Shown here: positions 51,958 through 60,801 of the stretch, in pieces | How positions within the stretch are numbered: position 1 is the first letter of the stretch | Layout: each line of letters begins with the position of its first letter | Source of the DNA: Imhoffiella fuscus | Lineage (GTDB): Bacteria; Pseudomonadota; Gammaproteobacteria; Chromatiales; Chromatiaceae | Reading direction: 5' to 3' | DNA: 64,000 nt | Assembly (NCBI RefSeq): GCF_042682685.1 | Contig: NZ_JBHUHX010000062.1 | Coordinates: 1 to 64,000, forward strand | Made by a program: the position numbers and the translations under genes | Notes under the pieces: generated by a model | Databases searched by the model: none | Told to the model about the DNA's origin: nothing | Seen by the model: the letters and a program-made list of their open reading frames with translations, nothing else

Positions 51958-53190
51958 TCAGTCGGCATCGCGTTTGATTTGCCCGTTCCTGGTCTGTAGG
52001 TCGAGCCTGGGGGCGCCTGGGGGTGGCGGATAGATGCGGATATCGCCGACCTCCGTTTCGACCTCGACGCGGTCCCAGTCCTTCGCCACCAGGCCGACGA
52101 TCAGGCTGGTGTCCTTTTCGGTGAAGACGCCCTGGTGTTCGACCTCGAAGGTCAGAACGCCGTCCTTCTCGGTCATCCGATCGTCCACCTGCGTGCCCGG
52201 CAGACCGAATCCGCGTCCCTTCAGCAGGATGAGCGCCGAATGGTCCGACCAGTTGTGCCAGGTGATCTGGACCTGTGCCGTGTCGGCGATCAGCCGCAGC
52301 GTGCGTGGTGGCGGGTCGTAGTCGCCCGGCACGACCCTCTGCGAACGGTTCTGATGAACCGGAGTCGACAGCAGCACTCCGGCGAGCAGGCCGATGGCGG
52401 TCACGCCATAGGCGGTTCCAATCGCGATTGGATGACGTCGGATCGGACTGTCCTGCTGGACGCTCGGCGTCTTCGGTGCGGCGTCTTCGGCGTCCTCGCG
52501 TTGGGGGATGCGCAACAGACCGTAATAGAGCAGGAGCGAGGTGCCGTGGACGATGACCGCCGACCAGATGATGTCCGAGAGGAAATGGTCGCCGGCCGTC
52601 ATGCGTCCGACCCCGAGCATGATCCCCAAGGCGACGGATCCCGCCAGCGCCAGGGCGGCGAGGCGTGGCCGGCGTCTCAGCCAGATGATGAAGAAGGCGC
52701 TGAACAAAAAGCCGGCCGAGCTGTGCCCGCAGGGGAAGGATTTGCCTTTTCCGGCCTCTCCCATGACCAGCGGTGGCAGATACTGCTGGGTGCCGCCGAA
52801 TTCGACCGTCTGGTGCGGGCGTGGCCGGCCCCAATGCTCCTTGAGCAGGCCGTTGACGATGAGCCCGGGTCCGATCACGGCGGTTGCGATCAAAAACACG
52901 GCATAGAGCCGGAACCGTCTGTAGCGCGGCCAGAGACTGCCGGCGCCCAGCACCGCCAGGCTGACCAGGGCCACCAGACCGACCAGCAAGGGCGCGATCT
53001 GATAGAAGAACAGCCAGATGTCTTGGTGCGATTCGGGCCAGGGGTCGTTTGCGTTCGGATGGAAGAAGAGCGCCGCAGTGCGGGTGTCCAGGTCGCTCAG
53101 CCAGAATGGCAGGGTTCCGACCAGGGCGAGCAGAGTCAGGGCAATGAGCTGCGGGAGCCAGTAACGGCGATTGGTTGAGGTGGTTTGCAC
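51958..53190 (-). CDS. PAP2 family phosphatase with C-terminal extension
   Basis: This 410-residue inner-membrane protein starts at GTG. The first 240 residues form a six-span PAP2 domain with the three catalytic motifs: KEHWGRPRP, FPCGHSSAG and GRMTAGDHFLSD. This domain dephosphorylates lipid phosphates at the periplasmic face, in the lipid A 1-phosphatase/undecaprenyl-PP phosphatase style. A seventh hydrophobic segment (about 258-278) leads to a periplasmic beta-rich region of about 130 residues that I do not recognise. It lies 71 bp after the CXXCW gene. Confidence 0.85.
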   Translation of the reverse strand: MQTTSTNRRYWLPQLIALTLLALVGTLPFWLSDLDTRTAALFFHPNANDPWPESHQDIWLFFYQIAPLLVGLVALVSLAVLGAGSLWPRYRRFRLYAVFLIATAVIGPGLIVNGLLKEHWGRPRPHQTVEFGGTQQYLPPLVMGEAGKGKSFPCGHSSAGFLFSAFFIIWLRRRPRLAALALAGSVALGIMLGVGRMTAGDHFLSDIIWSAVIVHGTSLLLYYGLLRIPQREDAEDAAPKTPSVQQDSPIRRHPIAIGTAYGVTAIGLLAGVLLSTPVHQNRSQRVVPGDYDPPPRTLRLIADTAQVQITWHNWSDHSALILLKGRGFGLPGTQVDDRMTEKDGVLTFEVEHQGVFTEKDTSLIVGLVAKDWDRVEVETEVGDIRIYPPPPGAPRLDLQTRNGQIKRDAD

Positions 53191-53261
53191 CTGGTGTGCT
53201 CTGCGGGCGGATTCAGGGAGGCGTGAGGGTAACGATTCGTGCCGCCGATCTCAATCGATGC

Positions 53262-53879
53262 CTATTCGAGCGGGCGATTGCCTTTGGGTGGGGGTGGATC
53301 CAATGGAACGGGCTGGCTGGGTCTGAGCGGTAGACCGAGCGCGGTCCAGCCGTCGGTGCCGCGTGGATACCAGTGTACCTGCCGATAGCCGTAAGCGGCG
53401 GCCCGCTTGGCGGCGTTCCAAGACATCCAGCAGTCCGCCTTGCAGTAGAAGATGAGTGCCCGGTCGGGATTTTCCTCGGCGAGACGGTCGAGCTGGTCTC
53501 TGAAATAGGTCTCCAGGCGCGGCGAGAGTCGACCGTAGCCGACGTTGGCGAGCCAGATGGAGCCCGGAATGTTGACGTGGGGCGGCGGCAGCCAGAGTGC
53601 GCCTTTCGGCAGATTCGCGGGACGCTCGGGGCTCGGCAGGACGTCGATCGCAACCGCCTGGCCGGTCGAGAGCATCCGCGCGGCCGCTTCCGTGGTGAGC
53701 CGCGTGGCGCCGGGTGGTGTCTCGGGAACCGGGGCCTGGAATCGGGCGATGCGGTATCCGTCCGCGTCGAAGAGCTCCTGGGTGCTCGGATTGTCCTGGC
53801 CGCCTGGATCGGCCAAGGTCGTTGCGGTCAGCAGCAGTGCACAGAGCCCGAGGCCCATGCGTTTCGGTGCTCGGCGCAT
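53262..53879 (-). CDS. PQQ-dependent catabolism-associated CXXCW motif protein
   Basis: This 205-residue exported protein has a signal peptide (ending near TLA) and a rhodanese-like fold containing ALIFYCKADCWMSWNAAKRA, the CXXCW motif that names this family. Such proteins accompany PQQ alcohol dehydrogenases and their cytochromes; their role is unknown, perhaps in cofactor delivery or redox maturation. It begins 3 bp after the xoxJ stop, so the two are surely co-transcribed. Confidence 0.88.
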   Translation of the reverse strand: MRRAPKRMGLGLCALLLTATTLADPGGQDNPSTQELFDADGYRIARFQAPVPETPPGATRLTTEAAARMLSTGQAVAIDVLPSPERPANLPKGALWLPPPHVNIPGSIWLANVGYGRLSPRLETYFRDQLDRLAEENPDRALIFYCKADCWMSWNAAKRAAAYGYRQVHWYPRGTDGWTALGLPLRPSQPVPLDPPPPKGNRPLE

Positions 53880-53882
53880 GAC

Positions 53883-54728
53883 TCAGTCGGCCTGGATCGG
53901 ACGGTCGGATTGGTCCAAAAGCGGTACGCCATAGCTCAGCAGAATCTCCTGGATCTGGGGTTGCAGATGGTCGAGCGTCTGGTTGAGCTGGTGCTTCCAG
54001 GTCGTTTCGCGATGCCGGATGCCCATGGAGACGTTGAAGGCCATGGGGACGCCGTCGATCTGGGCCGGCAGTGGCATCAGGGTCAGCGGAGTCTCCTGGC
54101 GCTCGGCGTAATAGCCGGCGATGGGACCCCAGATGATGGCGAGATCCGTCTCGCCCCGAGCCACGTCCCGCACGGCGTCGCGGGCCGGGGCATAGAGACG
54201 GGTGTCGACCGTGCGCTCGTAGGAGTGGATGTGGTCGAGCAGGCCGAAACGGGTCAGCAGCGTGACCGGTGGCGTGCCGGCTACCACGCCGATCCGCAGA
54301 CCGGACAGGGTCGGGTCTCCCGCCGTGAGGGTCTTGAGCTTCAGGTTCGAATCGGCACGGTAGACGAGGCTGTAGACCGATCGGTAATAGGGATTGGTGT
54401 TCTGTACCAGTTCGCTGACCGAGCTGATCCCGGTGATCAGGTCGCAGAGTCGGGTGCGCAGCGTGTTGCGGACGAATCCGATGGTCTGCGGCCACCAGCG
54501 ATAGTGGATGGGACGCCCGAGATCCTGAGCGATCAGCTCGGCAATCCGGTTCTCGAAGCCCTCGCCTCGGTCGTTGGAGAAGGGCAGGCTATTGGGATCC
54601 GCGCAGACGGTCAGGTAGCGACCGCTGCGCGCCTCATGGCCCTGTTCCGCCAGGGCCGCGCCGCTGCCGCCGAACGTCAGGAGACAGAGGGCGATCAGCG
54701 CCCCTTTAGTTCGTCGCGGCTTGGGCAT
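53883..54728 (-). CDS. xoxJ: XoxJ-type periplasmic binding protein of PQQ methanol dehydrogenase
   Basis: This 281-residue solute-binding-type protein has a signal peptide (ending near ALA), LTVCADPNSLPFSNDRGEGF, WWPQTIGFVRNTLRTRLCDL and GIRHRETTWKHQLNQTLD, characteristic of the quinoprotein-dehydrogenase-associated binding protein family (MxaJ/XoxJ). It is thought to bind apo-dehydrogenase and help its activation. Its first 23 bp overlap the end of xoxG. Confidence 0.9.
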   Translation of the reverse strand: MPKPRRTKGALIALCLLTFGGSGAALAEQGHEARSGRYLTVCADPNSLPFSNDRGEGFENRIAELIAQDLGRPIHYRWWPQTIGFVRNTLRTRLCDLITGISSVSELVQNTNPYYRSVYSLVYRADSNLKLKTLTAGDPTLSGLRIGVVAGTPPVTLLTRFGLLDHIHSYERTVDTRLYAPARDAVRDVARGETDLAIIWGPIAGYYAERQETPLTLMPLPAQIDGVPMAFNVSMGIRHRETTWKHQLNQTLDHLQPQIQEILLSYGVPLLDQSDRPIQAD

Positions 54729-55185
54729 TTTTCGTAACCTTGGGGAATTTATCCGGTCTGGCCGTGCCGATGACCCCGTCGGCGCGCGCCTTGAGATAGG
54801 CGTAGATGTCGCTGATGTAGGGCAGCACGTTCATGTTCGAGGCGAAGGAGGGCATGACGCGTTCGTCGAGTCCGGTGCGTCCGTGGATGACCACGTCGAC
54901 GAACTGGTTGAAGGTCAGGACCTGCATCGATTTCATCAGCGCGGGGGCGTAGGAGCTGCCCAGTCCCGCCGGGCCATGACAGACGTGGCACTCCGAGTGA
55001 TAACGGCGGAATCCGTTGTAGGTGCCGAAGTCGACCTTGCCGTTCTCAAAATAATAGGGGGTCTCGGGCGAGAACTTGAAACTGAGGTAGTCGTCCGCTG
55101 CGGTGGCGGCGAATCCGGGCAGGGCGGTTCCGATCAGCAGGGTGGTCGCGAGCAGGTGCGGACCGAGTGGCTTGCTGTTGAGCAT
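54706..55185 (-). CDS. xoxG: Cytochrome c XoxG, electron acceptor of XoxF
   Basis: This 159-residue periplasmic monohaem cytochrome has a signal peptide (ending near FAATA) and the haem motif CHVCH at residues 66-70, followed by GPAGLGSSYAPALMKSM. This matches the cytochrome cL/XoxG family that accepts electrons from PQQ methanol dehydrogenases. It lies between xoxF and xoxJ, the usual order. Confidence 0.88.
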   Translation of the reverse strand: MLNSKPLGPHLLATTLLIGTALPGFAATAADDYLSFKFSPETPYYFENGKVDFGTYNGFRRYHSECHVCHGPAGLGSSYAPALMKSMQVLTFNQFVDVVIHGRTGLDERVMPSFASNMNVLPYISDIYAYLKARADGVIGTARPDKFPKVTKNAQAATN

Positions 55186-55256
55186 GGCGTCTCTCGTGTT
55201 CGGTGGGCGTTGCGATGGGGCACGCGGACCCGGGGTGTCCGCGTGCCCGGTCGGGA

Positions 55257-57212
55257 TCAGTCGGGCAGTTCGAAGACGGTCAACTGTCCGCCCAACTGCG
55301 AGTAGTCGCTGAGCGAGGCGTAGGCGCCGACCGCGCCGAGACCGGCGTTCGGTTCGGTCAGACCCGCCGCCATGCCGATGCCGGCCCAGCCGCCGAGACC
55401 CGATAGAACGGCGATGTACTGCTTACCCTTGTGGGTGTAGGTGTTGACGTTGCCGATGATCCCGGAGGGCGTCTTGAAGCGGTACAGCTCCTTGCCCGTC
55501 TTGGCGTCGACCGCCTTGAGGTAACCCTCCAGGGTGCCGTAGAAGACCACGTCTCCGGCCGTCGCGAGCGCGCCGCTCCACACCGAGAACTGCTCCGGGA
55601 TGGACCAGACGATCTTGCCCTCCTGCGCGTCCCAGGCGATGAAGTTGCCCAGATTGGTGCCGCCCGGCGCCGGATACATGCTGACCGTAGCGCCGACGTA
55701 GGGTTGGCCGGCTGCGTAGGAGATCTGGAAGGGCTCGTAGTCCATGCAGACGTGATTGGTCGGCACGTAGAAGAGTCCGGTGCGTGGCGAGAAGGAAGAG
55801 GGCTGCTGATCCTTGGTGCCGAGGGCGGCGGGACAGACGCCGGTGGTGTTGACGTCCTCGCCGTTCTGGTCGGTGGAATACTTGGAGACGACCTGCGGAC
55901 GTCCGGTTTCCATGTCGATATGGGTCGCCCAGTTCACGGCGGGGTCGAACTTCTCCGCGACCAGCAGCTCGCCCGTGACGCGGTCGAGCGTGTAGCCGAA
56001 GCCGTTGCGGTCCATGTGGACCAGGAGCTTGCGGACATTGCTTGCGGGTTCCTCGGCCGCTGCAGGCTGTGCCACGGTCGAATCGGCAGCCGCCGGCTTG
56101 CCTGGGATGAGCGAGCGCCATTTGAAGCCCGCGTCAGGTTTGGCCTCCGTCGTGTCCGCCGTTGCCGTCGTCGTCTGTGCGGCCGAGCCCGCAGCCGAGC
56201 CGGGGAAGGGGAGGTCGACCAGGATCATCTCGTTGACGCCGTCGTAGTCCCATTCGTCGTGCGGGGTCATCTGGAACAGCCATTTGGCGACGCCCGTGTC
56301 GGCGTCGCGCGCGAAGATAGTCATGGACCAGCGGTTGTCGCCTGGACGCTGCGAGGGGTTCCAGGTGCTCGGGTTACCCGTGCCGTAATAGATGAGGTTC
56401 AGCTCGGGATCGTAGGAATACCAGCCCCAGGTGGTGCCGCCGCCGATCTTCCACTGATCGCCTTCCCAGGTGGAGATGCCCGAGTCCTTGCCGACCGGTT
56501 TGCCGAGATGGGTGGTCTGTTCGGGGTCGATCAGGGTGTCTGCGTCAGGACCCATCGAATAGGCGCGCCAGACCTGCTCGCCGGTCTTGGTGTCGTAGGC
56601 GGTCAGATAGCCGCGCACGCCGAATTCGCCGCCACTGATGCCGACATAGACCTTGTCCTTGACCACCATGGGGGCCGAGGTGCCGGTGCCTCCCTTGGAG
56701 GGATCGCCGTTGACCACCGACCAGATCTTCTCGCCGGTCTTGGCATCGAGCGCGACCAGTGTGGTGTCGGCCTGGTAGAGGAAGATCTTGCCGTCCCCGT
56801 AGGCCACGCCACGGTTGACCGTGTCGCAACACATCACCGGGATGACGCTGGTGTCCTGGCGCGGCTCGTATTTCCAGATCACCTTCCCTTCGTTGTTGAG
56901 GTCGAGTGCGAACACCTTGTTGGGGAAGGGGGTGTGGATGTACATGACATCCCCGATCACCAGCGGACCGCCCTCGTGACCGCGCAGCACCCCGGTCGAG
57001 AAGGTCCAGGCGACACGCAGATTCTTGACGTTGTCGGCGTTGATCTGATCGAGTTCGCTGTATCGGGTGCTGGCGTAGTCGCCGTTCTGCATGACCCAGA
57101 GATTCGGGTCCTGCTGCAGTTCCAAGAGCTCTTCGTTCGAAAAGCTGTTAGCGCTGAAGGCGAGCGCGGCGGATGCGCAGGCGATCAGCAATGAGTTCTT
57201 TGGGGTTGGCAT
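55257..57212 (-). CDS. xoxF: Lanthanide-dependent PQQ methanol/alcohol dehydrogenase XoxF
   Basis: This 651-residue periplasmic eight-bladed quinoprotein matches XoxF-type enzymes nearly throughout. It has the vicinal disulfide CC at 128-129, Glu196, Asn280, catalytic Asp322 and, two residues on, Asp324 (WDYDG). Calcium-type MxaF has Ala in that last place; Asp marks lanthanide binding. The C-terminal part (GVCPAALGTKDQQPSSFSP, VCMDYEPFQISYAAGQPYVG) is also XoxF-like. About 59 residues (334-392), rich in Ala, Thr and Pro, are inserted where typical XoxF has a short loop. A strong AGGAGG site precedes the ATG. Confidence 0.94.
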   Translation of the reverse strand: MPTPKNSLLIACASAALAFSANSFSNEELLELQQDPNLWVMQNGDYASTRYSELDQINADNVKNLRVAWTFSTGVLRGHEGGPLVIGDVMYIHTPFPNKVFALDLNNEGKVIWKYEPRQDTSVIPVMCCDTVNRGVAYGDGKIFLYQADTTLVALDAKTGEKIWSVVNGDPSKGGTGTSAPMVVKDKVYVGISGGEFGVRGYLTAYDTKTGEQVWRAYSMGPDADTLIDPEQTTHLGKPVGKDSGISTWEGDQWKIGGGTTWGWYSYDPELNLIYYGTGNPSTWNPSQRPGDNRWSMTIFARDADTGVAKWLFQMTPHDEWDYDGVNEMILVDLPFPGSAAGSAAQTTTATADTTEAKPDAGFKWRSLIPGKPAAADSTVAQPAAAEEPASNVRKLLVHMDRNGFGYTLDRVTGELLVAEKFDPAVNWATHIDMETGRPQVVSKYSTDQNGEDVNTTGVCPAALGTKDQQPSSFSPRTGLFYVPTNHVCMDYEPFQISYAAGQPYVGATVSMYPAPGGTNLGNFIAWDAQEGKIVWSIPEQFSVWSGALATAGDVVFYGTLEGYLKAVDAKTGKELYRFKTPSGIIGNVNTYTHKGKQYIAVLSGLGGWAGIGMAAGLTEPNAGLGAVGAYASLSDYSQLGGQLTVFELPD

Positions 57213-57730
57213 CGTTCTCGGAACCTCCTCGATGGACTATGAAGATGAGCCCGAGGAACAGGCACGTCATGCTCGTTGCCTGCTTGCCCCGCAGCTCATG
57301 AAGCGGACTCACTCGGTGTGCCGGAGGGATGTCCGCCAGCACGCGACGTTGCCTGAGTTCTGCTTCTGCGCTCTGTTGTCGCCTCGATTTCGCAAATGCT
57401 GGCAACCCCCATCAGCAAACCCTATGCCAGTGGGTGCCACATGCCGGCGTGAGGCGCCGATACTGTGTTCGCGGCGTCTGCGGGGGGAGATGCAGGGCGT
57501 GGAGACGTCAGGTGACTGGACTTGTTTGGGTCTGCCGCGCCGCTCCGGCAGTAGGGTGGCCGAGCTGCCGTTGCGGCGAACCTGCGTGTTCGCCGACGCG
57601 GTTTCTGATGGGACGGGGCGCTGTTGGGTTGCGAGCGTTTAAAGGGGCGACGCGCTTGCGATTTTCTGTACCTGAGCTGCCCGTCATGTGTCAGGCGAGG
57701 GACAGTCCGCCCGTTACAGACGCGCTCCTC

Positions 57731-57756
57731 GATTCCGTGAACCGTTTCAGGGAATC
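57731..57756. promoter_or_regulatory. 26-bp imperfect palindrome, possible operator
   Basis: GATTCCGTGAA is matched by TTTCAGGGAATC-type symmetry: ten of eleven arm positions pair around a short centre. It lies 60 bp upstream of the proline iminopeptidase ATG, where a regulator would bind. There is no T-run to make it a terminator. Confidence 0.4.
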
Positions 57757-57772
57757 ATCGAGAGGGACTTCT

Positions 57773-57798
57773 GTCACAACCCATTCCTCGGTCACAAC
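57773..57798 (+). repeat. Two direct copies of GTCACAAC
   Basis: GTCACAAC occurs at 57773-57780 and again at 57791-57798, 18 bp apart and 18 bp before the iminopeptidase start. Paired direct repeats in such a place can be binding half-sites. Confidence 0.4.
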
Positions 57799-57815
57799 TC
57801 AGGCGAGGTGGTTCG

Positions 57816-58802
57816 ATGCCTTCACTCTATCCTCCGATCGAGCCCTTTCGGACGCATCATCTGGCGGTCGGTGGCGGTCATCTGCTCTATGTCGAGGAGT
57901 GCGGTCGGCCAGACGGCCGACCGCTCGTCTTTCTGCATGGAGGTCCCGGCTCGGGGTGTTCGCCCGAGCATCGGCGCCTCTTCGATCCCGAGCACTATCG
58001 AATCGTGCTCATCGATCAGCGCGGCTGCGGACGATCCGTTCCGCTCGGAGGGCTCGTCGCCAATCGAACCTCCGATCTGATCGCCGATCTGGAGTTGGTG
58101 CGGCGTGCGTTGGGTATCGATCGCTGGGTCCTGTTCGGCGGTTCCTGGGGCGCGACCTTGGCGGTGGTCTATGCGCAGACCCATCCGGAGCGGCTGTCCG
58201 CACTCGTACTGCGCGGGGTCTTTCTGGCGCGTCGTCGCGATCTGGCCTGGTTCTTCGGCGAGTCGGGTGCCGCGCGCTTCTTTCCCGACGACTGGCAGTC
58301 CCTTTGCGACTGCGTCGGAGAGACGGATTGGGAGCGGCTGATCGAGCGCTATCAGGGGCGCGTGAACGGCGAGGATCCGAGGATGGCGGCCGCTGCGGCG
58401 CGTGCCTGGACGGTCTGGGGCGAGCGTCTGCTGAGCGCGATTCCCTCGTGGCTCTCGGACCGGGATGTCCCTGCGACTGGGGAACCGGCGACTGGGGAAC
58501 CGGACACCGCCGCACTGGCGAAGGCCCGGATCGAGATCCACTATGCGTTCCATCGTTATTTTCTGGCCGAGGACGAGATCCTGATGCGTGCCCGGCAGCT
58601 CCCGGATTGTCCGCTGGTCATGGTGCAGGGGCAGCGCGACCTGGTCTGTCCCCCGGAGGGCGCCTGGTCGCTCCATCGCGCCGTTCCCGGTTCACGGCTG
58701 CGCCTGCTCGCAGACGCCGGACACCTGGCCTGGGATGCGGCGATCCTCGACGCGCTGATCGAGGAGACCGATCGCCTGCGCGGTCTGCCGGACGGTTGCT
58801 GA
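57816..58802 (+). CDS. pip: Proline iminopeptidase
   Basis: This 328-residue alpha/beta-hydrolase of peptidase family S33 removes N-terminal proline from peptides. The family motifs are HGGPGSG (oxyanion region), DQRGCGRS, the nucleophile elbow GGSWGATL, and the acid and base segments GQRDLVCPP and DAGHLAWD. Length fits the family. Near residues 220-229 a 15-bp DNA repeat (58473-58502) doubles the sequence ATGEP in a surface loop. Confidence 0.9.
   Translation: MPSLYPPIEPFRTHHLAVGGGHLLYVEECGRPDGRPLVFLHGGPGSGCSPEHRRLFDPEHYRIVLIDQRGCGRSVPLGGLVANRTSDLIADLELVRRALGIDRWVLFGGSWGATLAVVYAQTHPERLSALVLRGVFLARRRDLAWFFGESGAARFFPDDWQSLCDCVGETDWERLIERYQGRVNGEDPRMAAAAARAWTVWGERLLSAIPSWLSDRDVPATGEPATGEPDTAALAKARIEIHYAFHRYFLAEDEILMRARQLPDCPLVMVQGQRDLVCPPEGAWSLHRAVPGSRLRLLADAGHLAWDAAILDALIEETDRLRGLPDGC
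58473..58502 (+). repeat. Tandem 15-bp repeat inside pip
   Basis: GCGACTGGGGAACCG occurs twice head to tail. It is in frame and doubles an Ala-Thr-Gly-Glu-Pro unit in the iminopeptidase, in a segment without conserved motifs. Confidence 0.8.
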
Positions 58803-58972
58803 CCGCCGCTGCAGTGTTTCGACGCACGTCACGCCCGTCATTCGGACGGGGTGCGAGCGCAATCTGAGGTGTCCTTCGCCGGTTGGCGCGGCGGTGAATG
58901 CGGGCGTCGTGGGTGTTTGAGTGGGCCGGGGGTGGTTGCCAAGTGCCCGTTTGGTCCGCAAGATGGCGCGCC

Positions 58973-60718
58973 ATGCTGTTTCGCAGATTTCTCCGCCATC
59001 GGCCGCGCCTGGATCTGGAGGCGCTTCGGCTGCGTCTCTCGCGGCCGGATGCGCTCCTCTGGCATGCCCTGCTGGGGCTGATTGCGGGATTGGCGACCGG
59101 GGTTCTGATCGTCGGTTTCCGGCTCTCGGTCGAAGGGTTCCAGGCGGTCATGCTGCCGCTGCATGGCGAGAACTACGAGGCGTTGTCGCTCTGGATGCGG
59201 CTACTGCTGCCCCTGGTCGGGGCGCTGGCCATCGGAGTGATCTTCGTTCGCTTCGCCCAGGGGATCCCGGTGCTCGGCGTGGCGCGCGTCATGGAGCGCA
59301 TGGAATATCACCAGGGTCATCTCACCGCGCGCGGGCTGGTGCTCCAGTTCGTCGGGGCGGCGATCGCGATCGTCAGCGGCCACTCGGTCGGGCGCGAAGG
59401 ACCGCACGTCTATCTGGGCGCGGCCAGCGGCAGTCTGATCGGACAGGGGCTCGCCCTGCCCAACAACAGTATCCGCAACATGGCCGCCTGCGGCACGGCC
59501 GCCGGGATCGCGGCTTCGTTCAACACACCGCTGGCCGGCGTCATCTTCGCGCTCGAGGTGCTGGCGCTGGAATACAGCATCGCCGGTTTCATCCCCATCA
59601 TCCTGGCCGCAGTCAGCGCCAACGCAGTGTCGGTCGCCGTGTTCGGCAGTGCGCCCGTCTTTCAGGTGCATCCCTTTCTGTTGACCTCGCTCTCCGATCT
59701 GCTGCCGGTGGCGGTGCTGGGGCTGGCTGCGGGCGCACTGTCCGCCGCCTACATCCAGGCGTTGCAGAGCTGTGCGCGATTCGGCAAGCGGTTCCCCTAT
59801 TTCTGGCGAATCGTTCTCGCCGGGTTGACCGCTGGACTGTGCGGAATGCTGGTTCCGGAGGTGATGGGGCTGGGTTACGACACCCTGCACAGCCTGCTGG
59901 CCGGTCAGTTGCCCTGGGCGTTTCTGCTGGTCCTGCTGCTGGTCAAGCTGATTGCGACCTCGACCAGCGTGGGGTTCGGCATTCCGGGTGGAACCATCGG
60001 TCCGGCGCTGTTCATGGGGGCGGTGATCGGCAATCTGGTGGCGGGTCTGGCCGGTCTATGGGTGCCCATCGATGCGAGCCATGCCAGCTACTATGCCCTG
60101 CTCGGCATGGGGGCGATGATGGGCGCGAGCCTGCAGGCGCCGCTGGCCGCCCTGACCGCCATCGTGGAATTGGCGCACAGCCCCGGCGTCATGATGCCGG
60201 GGATGCTGGCGATCATTCTGGCGGTCGTCACGACCAGTCAGCTGTTCCGCAAGAATTCGCTCTTTCTCGGCGTGCTGCGGGCCAACGGGCTGGATTACCG
60301 CGCCAATCCGGTGGTCGAGCTGCTGCGGCGCAGCGCGGTGGGCGGGGCGATGAATACCAATTTCAGACGTCAGCCAGCTCTCATGACCCGTGCTGCGGCG
60401 GAGCGCCTGATGGGGGAGGGACCTGAATGGATCATCATCGAGACGGCCAGGGGGCCTTCGCTGCTGATGCCGGGGATCGCCATCGCCAGCCATCTCGCCC
60501 ATGACCCGGAGGCGCAGGAGATCGATCTGCTCGCGATTCCGGCCGAGCGGCTCGAACTGGCACCGGTCCATCTGCAGGCGACGCTCAAAGAGGCGCTCGA
60601 CATCCTGCGGGCGCGGGGCGTGGAGGCGCTCTATGTCCAGCGCCCGATCGCCCCTGGTATCGATCATATCTACGGCGTTCTGACCAAGGGCCGGATCGAG
60701 TCGGCCTATCGTTACTGA
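58973..60718 (+). CDS. CLC family chloride channel with C-terminal CBS-like region
   Basis: This 581-residue membrane protein has the CLC core (about 25-430) and a cytoplasmic C-terminus of about 140 residues with CBS-like features. The gating-Glu motif is GREGPHV (near residue 140), and GIPGGTIGP (about 340-350) is the later pore segment. The position equal to the proton-pathway glutamate of E. coli ClcA (EE) reads E-V here (VIFALEVLALE), as in CLC channels, so it may be a channel rather than an antiporter. The usual GSGIP is AQGIP. The ATG at 58973 precedes MLFRRFLRHRP. Confidence 0.85.
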   Translation: MLFRRFLRHRPRLDLEALRLRLSRPDALLWHALLGLIAGLATGVLIVGFRLSVEGFQAVMLPLHGENYEALSLWMRLLLPLVGALAIGVIFVRFAQGIPVLGVARVMERMEYHQGHLTARGLVLQFVGAAIAIVSGHSVGREGPHVYLGAASGSLIGQGLALPNNSIRNMAACGTAAGIAASFNTPLAGVIFALEVLALEYSIAGFIPIILAAVSANAVSVAVFGSAPVFQVHPFLLTSLSDLLPVAVLGLAAGALSAAYIQALQSCARFGKRFPYFWRIVLAGLTAGLCGMLVPEVMGLGYDTLHSLLAGQLPWAFLLVLLLVKLIATSTSVGFGIPGGTIGPALFMGAVIGNLVAGLAGLWVPIDASHASYYALLGMGAMMGASLQAPLAALTAIVELAHSPGVMMPGMLAIILAVVTTSQLFRKNSLFLGVLRANGLDYRANPVVELLRRSAVGGAMNTNFRRQPALMTRAAAERLMGEGPEWIIIETARGPSLLMPGIAIASHLAHDPEAQEIDLLAIPAERLELAPVHLQATLKEALDILRARGVEALYVQRPIAPGIDHIYGVLTKGRIESAYRY

Positions 60719-60801
60719 CCCGCGCTGGATACCTGTTCACCAGGGCTGCTTCATCCGCGCGTTGCCACCGATTCCCGATTTCCCCGTGCTGGATCACCCC
60801 G

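Larger units (their letters stand above)
57213..57815. other. Intergenic region between divergent xoxF and proline iminopeptidase genes
   Basis: No convincing gene lies in these 603 bp. They hold the xoxF ribosome-binding site and presumably its promoter, a 26-bp imperfect palindrome (57731-57756) and two direct copies of GTCACAAC (57773 and 57791) just before the plus-strand gene. Confidence 0.5.

Noticed and set aside
57329..58867. A 512-codon frame overlapping pip on the same strand
   Set aside because: It is Arg/Ser/Gly-rich out-of-frame reading of the proline iminopeptidase gene, which has all catalytic motifs in its own frame.
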